The notes beneath the pieces are model-generated. The model was not told where the DNA came from. It saw only the letters and a list, made by a program, of their open reading frames with translations, and did no database searches. From the NCBI GenBank assembly GCA_010279815.1, contig QEOQ01000493.1, positions 1 to 64,000 on the forward strand: DNA of 64,000 nt. Direction: 5' to 3'. A program made the position numbers and the translations under genes. Numbering within the stretch: position 1 is the first letter of the stretch; the number at the start of each line of letters is the position of its first letter. The DNA comes from Brachionus plicatilis. Lineage: Eukaryota; Rotifera; Eurotatoria; Ploima; Brachionidae. Shown here in pieces: positions 33,681-45,830 of the stretch.

Positions 33681-34202
33681 TTGAGCAAAATTTGCTCAAA
33701 ATTAGATTTTATAAGAGGACTTGATTTTATAAGAGGACGATGCGTTGATCGAATAAATATTATAAAAATCCTTTCAAGTAAATTTTGGAAGTTGAAAAAA
33801 GACACCCTTCTTAATATTTACAAAACATTAATTGGCTCGGTAATTGACTACAGTTTTTTTATTCCTACTTTAACGTCAAATTCCAATCTTTCTAAGATCC
33901 AAACCATACAAAAAATCTCAATTAAGTCCATCTACCACTTTCCTTTCGATACACCGTCAGATCTATTAGATAAGTTTCTTGAAGAAATAAAGTTTGACAA
34001 AACCGAAGTCCGCCTCCACAAACTGTTCGTTAAGTACATTAAAAAATGCCTTATTTTTAAAAACAAAATTATTCTTGAGCTAATAAAAGACTATGTCAGT
34101 GCCTTTGTTAACAGCTCAAGATTATGCAGTAACAAAACACCACTCTGTGGTATCTGGAATGAGATAAATGAATGGATGATTGAAAATGGGTTTTCTACTT
34201 AA
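33681..34202 (+). pseudogene. 5'-truncated LINE ORF2, C-terminal part
   Basis: An open frame of 173 codons carries only the end of a LINE RT: LSSKFWKLKKDTLLNIYKTL, then SVIDYSFF, IQTIQKISIKSIYH and a tail ending NEWMIENGFST. The palm with the active site is missing, as in typical 5' truncations. It resembles the C-terminus of the 6,300-10,697 element's family. Its intact frame suggests a recent insertion. It lies just beyond the last visible exon of the BTB gene. Confidence 0.75.
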
Positions 34203-34829
34203 ACTCGTTTCTTTTTCTTTTTTTTTTAAATCATTTAAAATTAACTAAAAATTATTTATTTATTGATTTTATTAACGAAAAACTATTAAATAAAAAAAAC
34301 AGAAAAACAATGGCGAAAGGAGTTATATTACTCAGAGCCATTTAAATTTTTGAAATAAACTTTTAAAAAAAAAAAAAATTGTGCTTAAGAAAACACATTT
34401 TGTCACAATTATATGTAGCACGAATGTAAGTTGATGTAATGTAAGATTAGAAATTTTATGATACTAATCAGAGTTGGTCAAAAGTCAAATTCAGAATTGA
34501 CTTCAGAACTGATCAAAATTGAAAGAAACTGACATCAGGAAAATTTGTTTTAAATAGACGATGAAGAAACTTAACATCCTCGCAACCCAGTTGATAATGA
34601 ATAAAATTTATTTTTAGTCCTAGAGGTAGTTATTTAGTTTTCAAATAAAGATTTAGTAATTGAGACTCTTTTTTGTTTATTTTTAAAAAACGCCACGCTA
34701 TAAAGCAATTTTTTTTTATTTATGTTAAATTAAATATATTTTAATTAATATATTTAATTTAACAATTTAAGATAAGATAAGACTAAAAAATATTTTCAAA
34801 AAAATTTCAATTTAAAAAAAATTCATTAC
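34203..34829. other. AT-rich stretch between LINE fragment and BTB gene
   Basis: The next exons of the BTB gene were expected here on the minus strand, but I find no coding sequence, only poly-A/T and an AATTTAATATATTT-type palindromic run at 34,720-34,765. Confidence 0.6.
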
Positions 34830-36233
34830 CGTATGAAATATTGAGGTTCGTTCTTGCTTCAAGTGCTCTAACCACCTGATACATGCTTCATACACATGAT
34901 CTTCACTTGGCACGTTTAAGTGATCGCTTTTTATGATATCAATTAATTTTTGTGCACTTAAACCCAAAAATTCTTCATGTTTCACTACCTATTCAAATTA
35001 GAAAAAAAAAAAAAAATTGTAAAAATCAAAACCTACTCCAATAAAATTCCATAAAATGTATTTATAAGCTATTTCTTTTAATTCATTGCAGCAATGAGTA
35101 TCAGAAAAGCAATAGATACCAATGCAGTTTTGGTCATCCATTTTCCATTCCATATATCTGCAGCACGCCTCTCTCAAAGGCTTTATGTCGAATAGATTAG
35201 ATGACGAGAGCAAAGCCTGCACATTAGATTCATTTATTTTAAGATTGCTTGTATAAGCATAATCTACAATTAAACTCATGGTATCTGGTTCTAAGCCATT
35301 AAGGCATATTTCTGACTGCTTACTTTCAGCCATATTTGAATTAAACATAGCTCTAAAGTAGCAGCTTATCGAAGCAAGAACACATTTATGACAATAGAAT
35401 TCTTCATTTTTGACCTTTAGGACAACATCACAGAGAGATTTTTCCAAACGCAATTCATTTAAACCCGCAAGTACATTAACAGAATTTTTTGAGTCTATGT
35501 AGCAAAATTTCTGTGAATCTTTCTGGATTCCAATGCCAGTAAGTCCTTGAAAGCAACCACAGTTTGATGACTTTTTTTTAATTAAATTGCGTTCTGAATT
35601 AAAATTTTCACTTTCTTTTTTTTGAAGCAGTCTTTTCCTTTCGTTTAAGTTGATGAAGCGATCAAGTGGCAAAGAAACATTTGCAGAAGAAGTAGCGTCT
35701 GTATCATTAATAGAATTGGTTGAAAGTGCTGTTGAATTGATTGAGTTGCTAGAATGATTATTAGCCGATCTAAGTCTGCTAAATGGCAAATCAGCTCCAT
35801 TTTGATCAGAAATTGAATCATTATGCAATTGACTCACGGCAATTTCTGCGTCATCATTTTCTATAGACAGATTGTCATTCGAATCATTTTCTCCCAAATT
35901 TGAGACTTCATTTTCTTTAGAATTGATTATTTCATTTGAATTCGATTGATTTGGGCTATTTTGAACAATATTCAATTCTGGATGCGTTTCAGAATGGTTG
36001 TCATCTCTGGCAAACTCAATTATGGAATCTTCAATCAAAGAATTGATTACTGATACTCGACTTGAACTGTCCAATTCTTGGAACGATGTTTCTGAGCTTT
36101 CTTCGTTGAATTCAGACATTTTTTTGAATTTTTCAATCAAATTTTTTGGAATTTCAAGCGATTTAGATGTTCGCGGTTTATCAGACGACTCATTTTCGTC
36201 TGATTCGGAGTCGTATGGAGAGCTGCTTTTCAT
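34830..36233 (-). CDS. BTB-BACK domain protein, 3' end not found
   Basis: Exons 35,037-36,233 (399 codons) and 34,830-34,988 (53 codons) join in phase 0 across a 48-base intron, and a donor (GTAATG) follows at 34,829. Residues 1-250 are acidic, serine/asparagine-rich and probably disordered. A BTB/POZ fold spans about 255-362 (CDVVLKVKNEEFYCHKCVLA; YFRAMF; YAYTSNLKI). A BACK domain starts at about 367 and continues through exon 2 (HEEFLGLSAQKLIDIIKSD; YEACIRWLEH). Such proteins usually carry Kelch repeats next and act as Cullin-3 substrate adaptors. None is visible, so the gene is either interrupted or has distant exons. The ATG directly follows a possible acceptor, so a 5' UTR exon is likely. 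Confidence 0.85.
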
Positions 36234-38590
36234 CTATGAGCAAAATTTTTTTATTTTCATAGACTATACAAAATACTTTTTAAATAGAATGATAATTAGT
36301 TTAATTGAAATTTGAATTTATTAAAATGAACAAAATTAAATTAAAAAAAAACTAGAGTCAATGAAAGAGAAAAAAAATTCAAAGAATGGAATAGAATTTT
36401 TTGCAGTGGTAACCATACGTGCTTCATTGATAATTTATTTTATTTGCCAAAATAATCGCACCCAACTTCTCTATAAACTAACTCAATTGGAAAAAATTTT
36501 TTAAAATTATTTCTTTCTTGGTAAATTAGGGTAATAAATGCAAAGTTGGTTTGAAAAATAAATTAAATGATTCTTTATTGTACAATTATAATTAGTATTG
36601 TGATATTTATATTTTATTGAAGCGAATTTTTTTGAATGGGATTCAGAAAAGTTTTTCTTATATGATTCAAATTTCTTTAAATTTATTTAAAAAAAAATAT
36701 CTGTTGATTTTAAAATCATGATACGTAATAATAAAAATTAAATTTGGTTGAAAATAACAATTTTTTAAGTGTCCATAAGTGTTCAATTTAATAGCATTGA
36801 GAAATTCCATATAAATTATCAAAATAAGATGGAAAAATTATATAATATTTTTATTGATGCTAATTCAATTAAATTTTTGTATAGTAATTTTTTTGAAATT
36901 TGACATTGTGCTATCGAATACAGAAAATAAAGACATTTAAAAATTATCGAAAATAAAATAATTATAAAATTTGTTTATTTGATTGAAATCAGGAATACTG
37001 AAGATAAAAAAAATTAAATTAAAACTGTTCAGTTTTAAAAAATCAAATTAAAGATCAAAAATTTATAAATACATCTTCATAAATAGTCTGGGAGAATTTT
37101 TTTTACTTCGTTTAGCTAAAATTAAATGATCTCGGCATTCTGTCTGACAAAATTCTAAAGCCACTTGAGTTGCATTCTGCGCATGGTGTTGCAAATTAGT
37201 TCAATTCTTGTTCAACTTGAGATATAAGGACTTTCAAACTTTTTAAATTTAGTGAATTTAGTGGACCTCTTAATTTTGAGTTTTTTTTTGCGGATATTTT
37301 CTTGTGTACTTCCGTGTATCTTCAGTGTATAAACAGCTACCTAACACTTTTAGCTCATTCGGAGTGTTTATTAAACAATTATTTTTATTATATGTATATT
37401 AAAATCATTTTTGCTAATACCCATGAGAAAATTAAAAATTTGATTTTGCTTCATTTTTAATATTTTTTAAATTTATCTAAATCTATTTAAAAAATAGAAA
37501 TAATTATTTAATTTTTTTTTAATTTGGCCGATCAGTCAAATTAAAAAAAAAATTATTTTTACTTTATTTGAACTGATTTCTTAAGAACTCAAAACAATAA
37601 AATTCAATTATTTTTCTTTTTTAAAATTGATTATAAATGTTTTAAGTTTCCAAAGAATGGGACCGTTTTTACAATGATCTCGCACTATGATAAATTTCTG
37701 AACCAAATTTTTTAAAGAATTATTTTGTTGTATTTTCGTATAAAATTTTAAAAACGTTATCTATATTTTTCTTAAAAAATATAATAGAATAGTGAAAATA
37801 CTTGAAATTTAAAGGTCATGATTTTAATTATATCAAGTTTAGATAAATAACAAAATCTGAATTTTTTTTAAATAAAATAATATTTTTTGATTATTTTAAA
37901 ATTGAAAATTTCAATATATTAAACAATTACCAAAGAAATCTTATACACCTAAACTATTAATTCTTTGAAACTAACTGTTCAGTATAAGCATTTTTTACAA
38001 ATTTTTATTTTAATAATTTTAAAATTTATGCTCGCATTGTATTTTTTGTTCTTTATAGATTTTATGCTTAGTCTTTGCTTTTATTTAGTGATACAAACAT
38101 AATTTCATTTCTATTTCTGTTTTAAACCTTTTACCCAAAAACTAATTAGCTCGACTTGTCTCCATAAATTTTTAATCTTAAGCGTATTGATTAAAACTTG
38201 ATCCAAATTAATCACAAAACTAAATGGAATTTTTTTCAGTCGCTGATTTATTTTATTTAAAAAATAAAGAAATATTTAACTAAAAGGTATCTTAAAGCTA
38301 TTTAAATTAAATTTTTTTAGGTGATTATCCTTAGAAAAATAAAAAATAAAATTAGCTCCAATACATCAGAGTATGATTTAGAAGTATTAAAAATTGTCCA
38401 GTCAACACTCTTAGAATTTTTAATCCAGTAATAATGAAAAAATTCTTTTTCCTTTTAGAATAGAATAATAGCAGGTTTTAAAGGAAATTATTTTAATTAA
38501 TTTAAAAAACAATTATTTTTTTATAATTTATTTAAATTTTTTTTGATAAATATTAGAGTAAAAATAATTTTAACTAATTTTTCAAATGAA
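36234..38590. other. Intergenic AT-rich region with two weak coding islands
   Basis: On the minus strand 37,063-37,205 reads about 47 codons of protein-like sequence (QHHAQNATQVALEFCQTECR, then a basic tail) to a TAA, possibly a last exon with a CGCAG acceptor. On the plus strand 38,322-38,432 follows TTTTTTTAG and reads ILRKIKNKISSNTSEYDLEV to a stop. I cannot attach either to a gene. Confidence 0.35.
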
Positions 38591-39220
38591 ATGAATACAA
38601 GCCTAAGCACAGTTGATACATTATTTAATGGGCAGTATTTAAATGTTGTTTTGCAAGGCGAGTCAGTTCTCAGATCATCACCATCATTTAATGATTCAGA
38701 GCCACCATCTTACTTCGAAGCAATCGGTATCAATCATGTTAATTTAAATCAAATAGAGTCAGTAAACACATCACGTCTACCATCTTTTCGGAACGATCGT
38801 TTGCCAAAGATTTCTTTACAGATTGCACCAGAGTCTAGATTAAAGCAATACTCTAGAGGAACTAGCACTTCTATCGGTCAAAGCACGAATCATACCAGGG
38901 GCACAAATAGAATGCCTGTTGATATTTTCCAGCAAAATGCCACACAATTCCATGAAAATGAAAACAGGGTGATGTCTGAAATAACACAACCGAGTGAGAC
39001 TTACTTTGTTTGGTCTATCTTTACAACATTTTATTGTGTATTAGTTGGTTTACCTGCATTGATTTTCTCTATTAAAGTTTACCATTATAATAAAGAAGAA
39101 GAGTATGAAAAAGCCTTTTCAAGATCGAAAATTGTGTGGTATTTAAATTTGACTGGTTTATTTTGTGGAATTGTGTATGTTGGTATAGTTGTTTTAATCT
39201 TGCTCGTATCCAGTAATTGA
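38591..39220 (+). CDS. CD225/dispanin-family two-pass membrane protein
   Basis: The start is set at the ATG at 38,591; the open frame extends upstream only through a non-ATG codon. The product has 209 residues. Residues 1-135 are polar and carry a PPSY motif (38-41), a WW-domain docking site often linked to ubiquitin ligases or trafficking. A membrane segment at about 138-161 (WSIFTTFYCVLVGLPALIF), a basic/acidic loop with the conserved AFSRSKIVWYLN pattern, and a second segment at about 181-206 match the CD225 domain of IFITM, PRRT and related proteins, which act in membrane trafficking. AATAAA at 39,261-39,266 is a likely poly(A) signal. It converges on the TyrRS gene, with 270 bases between stops. 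Confidence 0.8.
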   Translation: MNTSLSTVDTLFNGQYLNVVLQGESVLRSSPSFNDSEPPSYFEAIGINHVNLNQIESVNTSRLPSFRNDRLPKISLQIAPESRLKQYSRGTSTSIGQSTNHTRGTNRMPVDIFQQNATQFHENENRVMSEITQPSETYFVWSIFTTFYCVLVGLPALIFSIKVYHYNKEEEYEKAFSRSKIVWYLNLTGLFCGIVYVGIVVLILLVSSN

Positions 39221-39490
39221 AAAAAAATAGCTTTAAATTTACTATTTCAAACAATTATTTAATAAACTTTATTTCTATGTTTTAAATGGAATGTTGAATA
39301 TGATTTTGATTTTTAGAAAAAGATAAAACTGAACAAAATTTAAGATTTTTATTCAGTATTTTTTTTTGATCAAGAACGAACATTTAAAATAACTTAGAAT
39401 CAAAATAAAATAAAAATTGATTTTATTTTAAAAATTTAATTTTCTAAAACAAATTATTAAATTAAAATTTAAATTATCCTAAAATAATCT

Positions 39491-40889
39491 TTATTTCTTT
39501 TTTTTAATAACAGGATAAGCAGATTCGACTAACTTTTTATTTTCAGGAGAATCAAACTCTTTTCTAATCGGCTCCAGTAATCGATTAAGCGCTTCAATAA
39601 CACCAGCTTTCAAATCGCCTGGATGTAGTTCTTCCTTTCTAAATGTTTCTTGCAAAACTTCGAAATTATCATATATAATATTTCCACCCCATTTTTCAGG
39701 TCTTGTTATAACCAATCTGCCGTCTTTTGACAAAGGAAATAAAACATGCTTACAAAACGACAGAACACCATTATTTTCAATGTTGCCAGGCTCACAAAAA
39801 GCTCCATTAATTTTCTTCTTTACGGCTGATGCACTGTCCAACAAGTCAATCTTACTATCTTCTTCGGACGAGCTCATTTTATTGCCAGTCAAGCCTGGAA
39901 CCATTGGATTCATCAAATGAATTCTTTTTTCATATCCAAGTTTTGGCAAATACTGAAATTTTTTTTTATTAAATTATATATAAAAATTTTGCTTTAAATA
40001 AACTACTTCTTCACCAAGCATAAAAATTTTTCTTTGATCAACACCTCCAAATTGAGCATCACATTTCAAATACTCTTCATCAAGAGCTTGTAAGCCTGGA
40101 TACAAAAGACCGCTAAGTAATGGATTGTTGGACTGCTTGACCACTTCAGCTCCGGCTTTTTTTGCGTCGTGCTCGGACATTAGAGAAGAAAGTCTGTACA
40201 TATCTAAAGTGTATTCTCTGCTTAATTGATAATCTGTACCCTTGATAAATTTTAATTTATCAATTGGAACACCTATTGACTTTAGTGCAGCTTTAATGAC
40301 TCTTGAATAATATTCTGTTCTATTTTGAAGCAGTTCCCAAGGTGCTTTCATATTATCCAAGTATGCGTGTAAATCAGCTAATAAAATAGTAACTTGACAT
40401 CCGGCTTTTAAAAAGTCAGAAATTTTCGACATAGGTACAAAATATGCTATGTGAGGCTTTCCGGTTGTGGCTGTTCCCCAGTAAACTTTTAGATCTCGCT
40501 CTTTCAAAATGGTTTTAAGCTTTTCGTCACCTACTATCTCCTGTAAGTTCCTTGAGATTAAATGATATTTTTCCTCAAAACTCAAATCACAGGTTAATTC
40601 TAATAAAATAAAATAAGAAAAAAAAATTATTATATTAAAATTTACTTGGTGCTGGGGTCACTGACGGGGCGACATTTGTCTTAGAATTTTGAATACTTTT
40701 TTTAAGAATGCTTATTCTGGATTTGAGATCGTCATTTTCAGTGGTAAGTTTATTGACTAATTCAGCATCGGAGTCATTATTTTGGTTAGGCTTCAAAGAA
40801 TTTAATTCTTTATCCAGTACTTCTATCAAAGCTGTCTGCTTTTCTAATTGTTCAGCTAATTGATTTAATTCACTGTTTTCAATGCTCAT
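39491..40889 (-). CDS. YARS1: Cytoplasmic tyrosyl-tRNA synthetase with an N-terminal coiled coil and no EMAPII tail
   Basis: Exons 40,646-40,889, 40,007-40,599 and 39,491-39,952 join with matching phases (introns 46 and 54 bases) into 432 residues. Residues 1-70 are a leucine-rich coiled coil ([20 protein letters not shown]). The class I core follows, with the HIGH-like HIAY at 131-134 and KMSSS at 304-308. [15 protein letters not shown] and RPEKWGGN match eukaryotic cytosolic TyrRS. The enzyme charges tRNA-Tyr. Human TyrRS has no such N-terminal coil and instead ends with an EMAPII-like domain; this one stops after the core with a basic KKKK. The coil resembles the N-terminus of AIMP1 in layout. 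The stop codon overlaps an AATAAA signal (39,490-39,495). Confidence 0.9.
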
Positions 40890-42919
40890 TTTAAAATAAG
40901 TTTAAATCTTAACATAAAATTTAAATAGTTTCGATTATTTTTAAAAGTTGGCAACTATGCTGCAGATAAAAGCTAAAAGATATTATTCAAAAAAAATTCT
41001 TGTGAAATTATTAAATGGTTTTTTCATCAACTTTTTATAATTTTAAATTTGATATGCAATTATTCATTGATTTAGTTTTTTTTTGACAGTGAAAATTATT
41101 TTAATTAAGCTAGATGCTTTTTCCTTTAGAAATCTTTTTAAATAATATTAGAAAAACGTGCTTTAATTTATTTTTTAAGCACTTTGAATTAAAGCTGCAT
41201 AATTTTGGTATATTTCAGAGTTTTTTTGATTTTAACTTAAATGAGAAGCAAAAAATTGAGCTAAAATATCTGAACAAAAACTCAAAAAATACAAAGCTAA
41301 TTTTTGAAAAGTTTCAAATTTTTTGAGATCAAACGGCTTAACACTAGATAATATAAATTACAATTAAGAGTTCATTTTATTTTTATTAAAATTTATGAGA
41401 ATATTTTATTTTACCGAAGAACTATTTATCTCGAATTTAAAATCTTTTTGTTTTAAAAAAAATTTGTGATTTATTATTATTAACTAAAATTTCCATTAAA
41501 AAATGATAATTTTGAATGAATAATATTCTTCTTTTTAATTTTTCTAAATAGTTTTAAAATTATAAATTAAATAAAGTTAATTTTACTTTAAAAATCTAAA
41601 AATAGACAGTTTGATTTACTTTTTTAAAAATATAACTGACGTTAAAGTTGATTTTTCAAAAATTTTTAGAGCCAAATAACGTTGTTTTGATAAAACAATC
41701 AGATTTAAATTTTTTCTTAAATTTAGAATGTAATGGTTTGAGTGTTGATGAAAAATATTAGTTTGTTTCCAATTTAGACTTCAATTCATTCTTTGTTTAA
41801 AATAATTCGGTTCTTTTGACAAAATTGGATAAATAATATTATAAAAGTTAATTCAAGTTTCAGAAAAGTATCTAGATTCGATTTTTTATTGTAAGATTTT
41901 AAAAGCTACCATTAAACCTGATAATTTATTACAAACATTTATTTTCAATTAAATTAACTAATTTTATAATTTTACGTTGATTAAATAAACATGGTAAAAA
42001 AATTAGAAATTTGTAGTTAGTGACTTCACAGGCCCATGCTAAAAAAATTTGAAAGAAATTACGGCTTAGTTTTTAAAAATATAATCATTTTTTCAGAAAA
42101 TTAGGATTAAGTCATGTCTTTTTTATCGGACAAATATTTTTTTAAAGTGCAAAATAAACATTATGTAACAAAATTTTTCAAAAAATAACAATAAATTTTA
42201 AACAATATAATACTAATTATTTATCATTTTATCAAAATATTTAAGATTTCGATCATTTTTTTCTCTAAATACGTTATGAGTTGTTTAAAAGTCCCAAATT
42301 AAAGTCCAAGTCCGTACTTCTTCCTTTACTAAAATTTCTACTTCTCAACCATTATAATTGCGTGGTTTAGTTATTGATTTATAATTATTAAAATCTAGGA
42401 AAATGTTTGATTCACTCGAATAAATTTTTATTATCAATTATCATTAAGCAATACAATATTTGGGGAAAATTGAGCTAAAATATTTCCTAAAAGGTTGATC
42501 TTACTAGGAAGATGAGAACAATTCCAATGCGTAATTGCTAATCTTGCTTTATATTATTATTATTATTATTTATTAAAATTCAAGTCCCATGGACAAGTAT
42601 ATAAAAAAAGAAAAAAAAAGTCGAATATAAAAAAGTTATTATAAAAAATTGAATAAGTTAAAAATTCTATTCAAGCCGATAGATTACTAACTATTCAAAC
42701 CGTTTAACCAATTTAAAACAACTGTATTTATGTTAGCGTAAGATATTTGATTATCTTATACTGAAATTAACCCTTAGGAGATCATTTAAACCTTGGAAAG
42801 ATAAAAAAATAGATTTTTGCTTAATAATAGATTTTGTACATATAATTGATTTATTTTCCTGCTTGTTCATATTGAATTTTCTTTAAAGCTGTTTTGACCA
42901 GAAGTTTTCTGAGTACGTT
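40890..42919. other. Intergenic AT-rich region
   Basis: No supported gene. It contains one member of the AAGTC end-motif family (42,288-42,325) and an (ATT)n tract at 42,553-42,572 followed by AAAATTCAAGTCCCATGGAC, possibly another retroelement tail. Confidence 0.55.
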
Positions 42920-43205
42920 TGAATTAGGTTTTATGATTGATCTACTTGATTTGAATATTCAGTAGTTGAACTTTTTGATTCAGACTCGAAGGCATTGTCG
43001 TATTCGTCTTCTTAGACAATAAATAGTTTCTTCGATTCTTTTTCTTGTGGATCAAATTCGAAATTATAATTATATATTTATCATTGTCTCTTTGGTCAGA
43101 TAAAACAATAAACTGGCCTTTTTCTTGGTCTATGCAAATATCATTATAGTCAATTTTTTCATCCGATGAGACTACAGCGGTTCTAAAAAAGCCGACTGAG
43201 GTAAC
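42920..43205 (-). pseudogene. Degenerate coding remnant, unknown family
   Basis: The minus strand reads VTSVGFFRTAVVSSDEKIDY and CIDQEKGQFIVLSDQRDNDK with codon usage typical of genes. A frame change near 43,065 leads to FDPQEKESKKLFIV, a stop, and EDEYDNAFESESKSSTTEYS. No start, no splice context and no known family. Probably a broken host exon. Confidence 0.35.
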
Positions 43206-43980
43206 AATTGAAATTGAATTTAATAATTAAAAGGTTTCATTTTTTTTGTAAACCAAGGGGTTAAAGTGAAAATGAAATTGGAAAAATTTGTTGATGCAAT
43301 CGAGTATTAGGTACTGGGTTCATGTTTATACACCAGACCTACGCGGTAATTTGCAAGGATTTACGATAGGTCTTACCATTCCCCATTGTTTTATTTTATC
43401 TAAAAAAAGATAAAATTAACCTTTCACTTAAAATAAAAATTTTGTTTCTAAATACAAATGTTCTGAAAGACCAAATAACTGTCTACATTCTTAACAGAGA
43501 ATTTGGTTCTCTAGTTGTTTTTAATGTTTTCTAGAACTCAACATTCAAATTAGTCATGATGATTATTTTTCACACTTTTAAGATAATTGACTTACTAAAA
43601 GTCGATTTTTCTAGATAATTCTATTTCAAAAGTAAGATATTTTTTTTGTACTTATTTTTATTAAACTTGCCTATAAGGCTTAATTAAATGAATAAATAAA
43701 TAAATTTATATTTTAAACTTAAATTTTCATTTTTTATTAACTTTGAAAAAATCTAATACAATAAAAAAAAAGTTAAAAATTTATAAAGAAGAAAGTAAGA
43801 TTAAAACTAAATTTGCGTGACATGATTCATACAGTTCCATTAATTAAGTTATGTGAAAAATCTTATTCTCAAAAACAATTAAGGTTAATTAATGAAAACA
43901 AAAATAACAAAGTGTTCAAGAATTTTTGAAATATTAAATTTTAAAAATTAAAGTTTTTATTAAAAATACATTATAAGCCA
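43206..43980. other. AT-rich intergenic sequence
   Basis: Nothing supported beyond low-complexity runs, including an AAATAAATAAAT tract near 43,690. Confidence 0.55.
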
Positions 43981-44450
43981 CCATAACTCTGCCGTAAGCC
44001 GGCCCCAAGCCCAGGATGAGAAAAGAGGAGGGTGGTGGCAGCCACACTATGTGGTCTTCTACGAGTCTGAAGAAGAGCTGTATTACGGGTACATAGATCT
44101 ACGGGTCTTTGTCCTAGTCTTGTCGTATGAGGGTGCCGCTGGCTTGACCATCATCCAGTATAGAATCTTAGCAGAGCAAGAACTTGTTTTACAGCTGACC
44201 CTCTTTGGATAGCCGTAACTTTGGAAGCACTAAAGTTAAGGCATTCTCTCTTTCTAAATTGAGAATGTCGCTTGGTTTGTGGTTCCAAGCTAGTCTAAAT
44301 AGTAGCCGAGTTCGCAGCCGAATTAAAAGTGCTCGGATGAGTGGCGCTGTTTATGATGAACGTCCCACGTGCTTCTTAGGGGAAGACGCCGTCATAACTA
44401 TGCCGTATGCCGGTCCCAAGCCCGGATGAAAAAATAGGAGGGTGACAAAA
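43981..44450. repeat. GC-rich island bounded by a 55-base direct repeat
   Basis: The segment is far richer in GC than anything nearby. CATAACTCTGCCGTAAGCCG with GGCCCCAAGCCCAGGATGAG at 43,982-44,036 recurs as CATAACTATGCCGTATGCCG with GGTCCCAAGCCCGGATGAAA at 44,393-44,446. An open frame at 44,205-44,429 is probably not coding. It may be two 3' ends of a retroelement, or a captured GC-rich sequence. Confidence 0.65.
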
Positions 44451-45830
44451 TTTTTACGTATAAATATTTTTTACTATTTTAATTTAAAAAAAATAACAGA
44501 TCCTTTAAAAAAAAGATTCTTTAGGTGAAAAATTGTAATTTTGTTCAAGCTTTAACTTTAATTATTTTTCAAGTGTCTTGAAATACATTGAGTTCATTGC
44601 CAAATTATAATTGCTGGGATATTTTCTAACCAAATGTCAATTTTTAATTTGTCTTTAAAGTTTAAAGTAGTAATAACTTCCTCATTTTTAATTTGTCTTT
44701 AAAGTTTAAAGTAGTAATAACTTCCTCAAGTGCTTGAGAATTTAATATTGATTTCTTGCTAATATTTTAAAATGTTAGAATATTTCTTCACCTTTCTTGT
44801 TTGCTTTTTCTTTATTTAGTTAAGCTCCACACTAATTACTTTTTCAATAAATGTACTTCCAAAGTTGTTCAGATATAAACCTTTCATGATTTGATTTTAA
44901 TTGGATTAATTAAGCTTTAAATTAATGATTCATAGAATATGGACAATTATTTGATAAGAGAATTTTAAAGGGTACCATCTAAAGTTTTTCGCATTTTTCA
45001 TGGATAGTATCTTGGATAAATTTGGTAAGCAATTGACTATTTGAGAGGTGGAAAGAAATATTTGAGTTTGTTCTAAGAGCGTTTCTTTTAGTTTACTCAA
45101 TAACTTTAATATCAATTTAATTTAAAATACCCTAAATATTGTGCGCTTTTTAATAAAAAACTTTCAAAAAATTAATCAAATTAAATTCGCACTTTTTTTT
45201 TAATTAATTAACTACTAAGCAATAGATTAATTTTAAATAATTCGACTAAAAAACACAGAAACTCCTCCCAATCTCGTATACAAATCTTTTTACATGGCGA
45301 ATATTTTTACTCCTATACAACCATTAAAAAACTGGAAAGTATTTTTTAACAAAAAAAAAACAAGTTGTTCCAGATATTTTGAAAAATATTAATATTCCAG
45401 ACAAAAATTATTTTAGCTCTAGCAATGACATTTCAAAACGTCAAAATTTTTAATTTCCTGGGAAACTACTAGTTAATTGCTAAAATTTTCCAGCACTTTA
45501 ATTTTTTAAATATTTTTTGTATATTTTGGCGAATAAATTTTTCTTGTATACATTTAAGGTTATTGTATGAAGGATTGAAGGGCTAAATATTTTTTAAATG
45601 ATCATAAAATCGCTCAATTCTGAAGAAAAATTTAACAAACTTTCCAAATAAAATATAAATTTGAAAATTCTCTTCAAAAATTTTTTTATTAATACTAAAT
45701 GAATGAAAATAATTTGTACATTTTTAAATCATGAAATTATAAAGTGAAACGAAAATATTTGACAGGCTATTTCAAAGAAAGCAAATAAACTAATTTCTTA
45801 AAAAATCCGAGCGCATTTATTTTTATACAA
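44451..45830. other. AT-rich region downstream of the MAN1-like gene
   Basis: A 45-base direct repeat (CTCATTTTTAATTTGTCTTT) near 44,640-44,730 is the only clear structure. No gene is seen. Confidence 0.5.

Noticed and set aside
44205..44429. Protein-coding gene in the GC-rich island
   Set aside because: The frame crosses one of the repeated ends and has no family resemblance.
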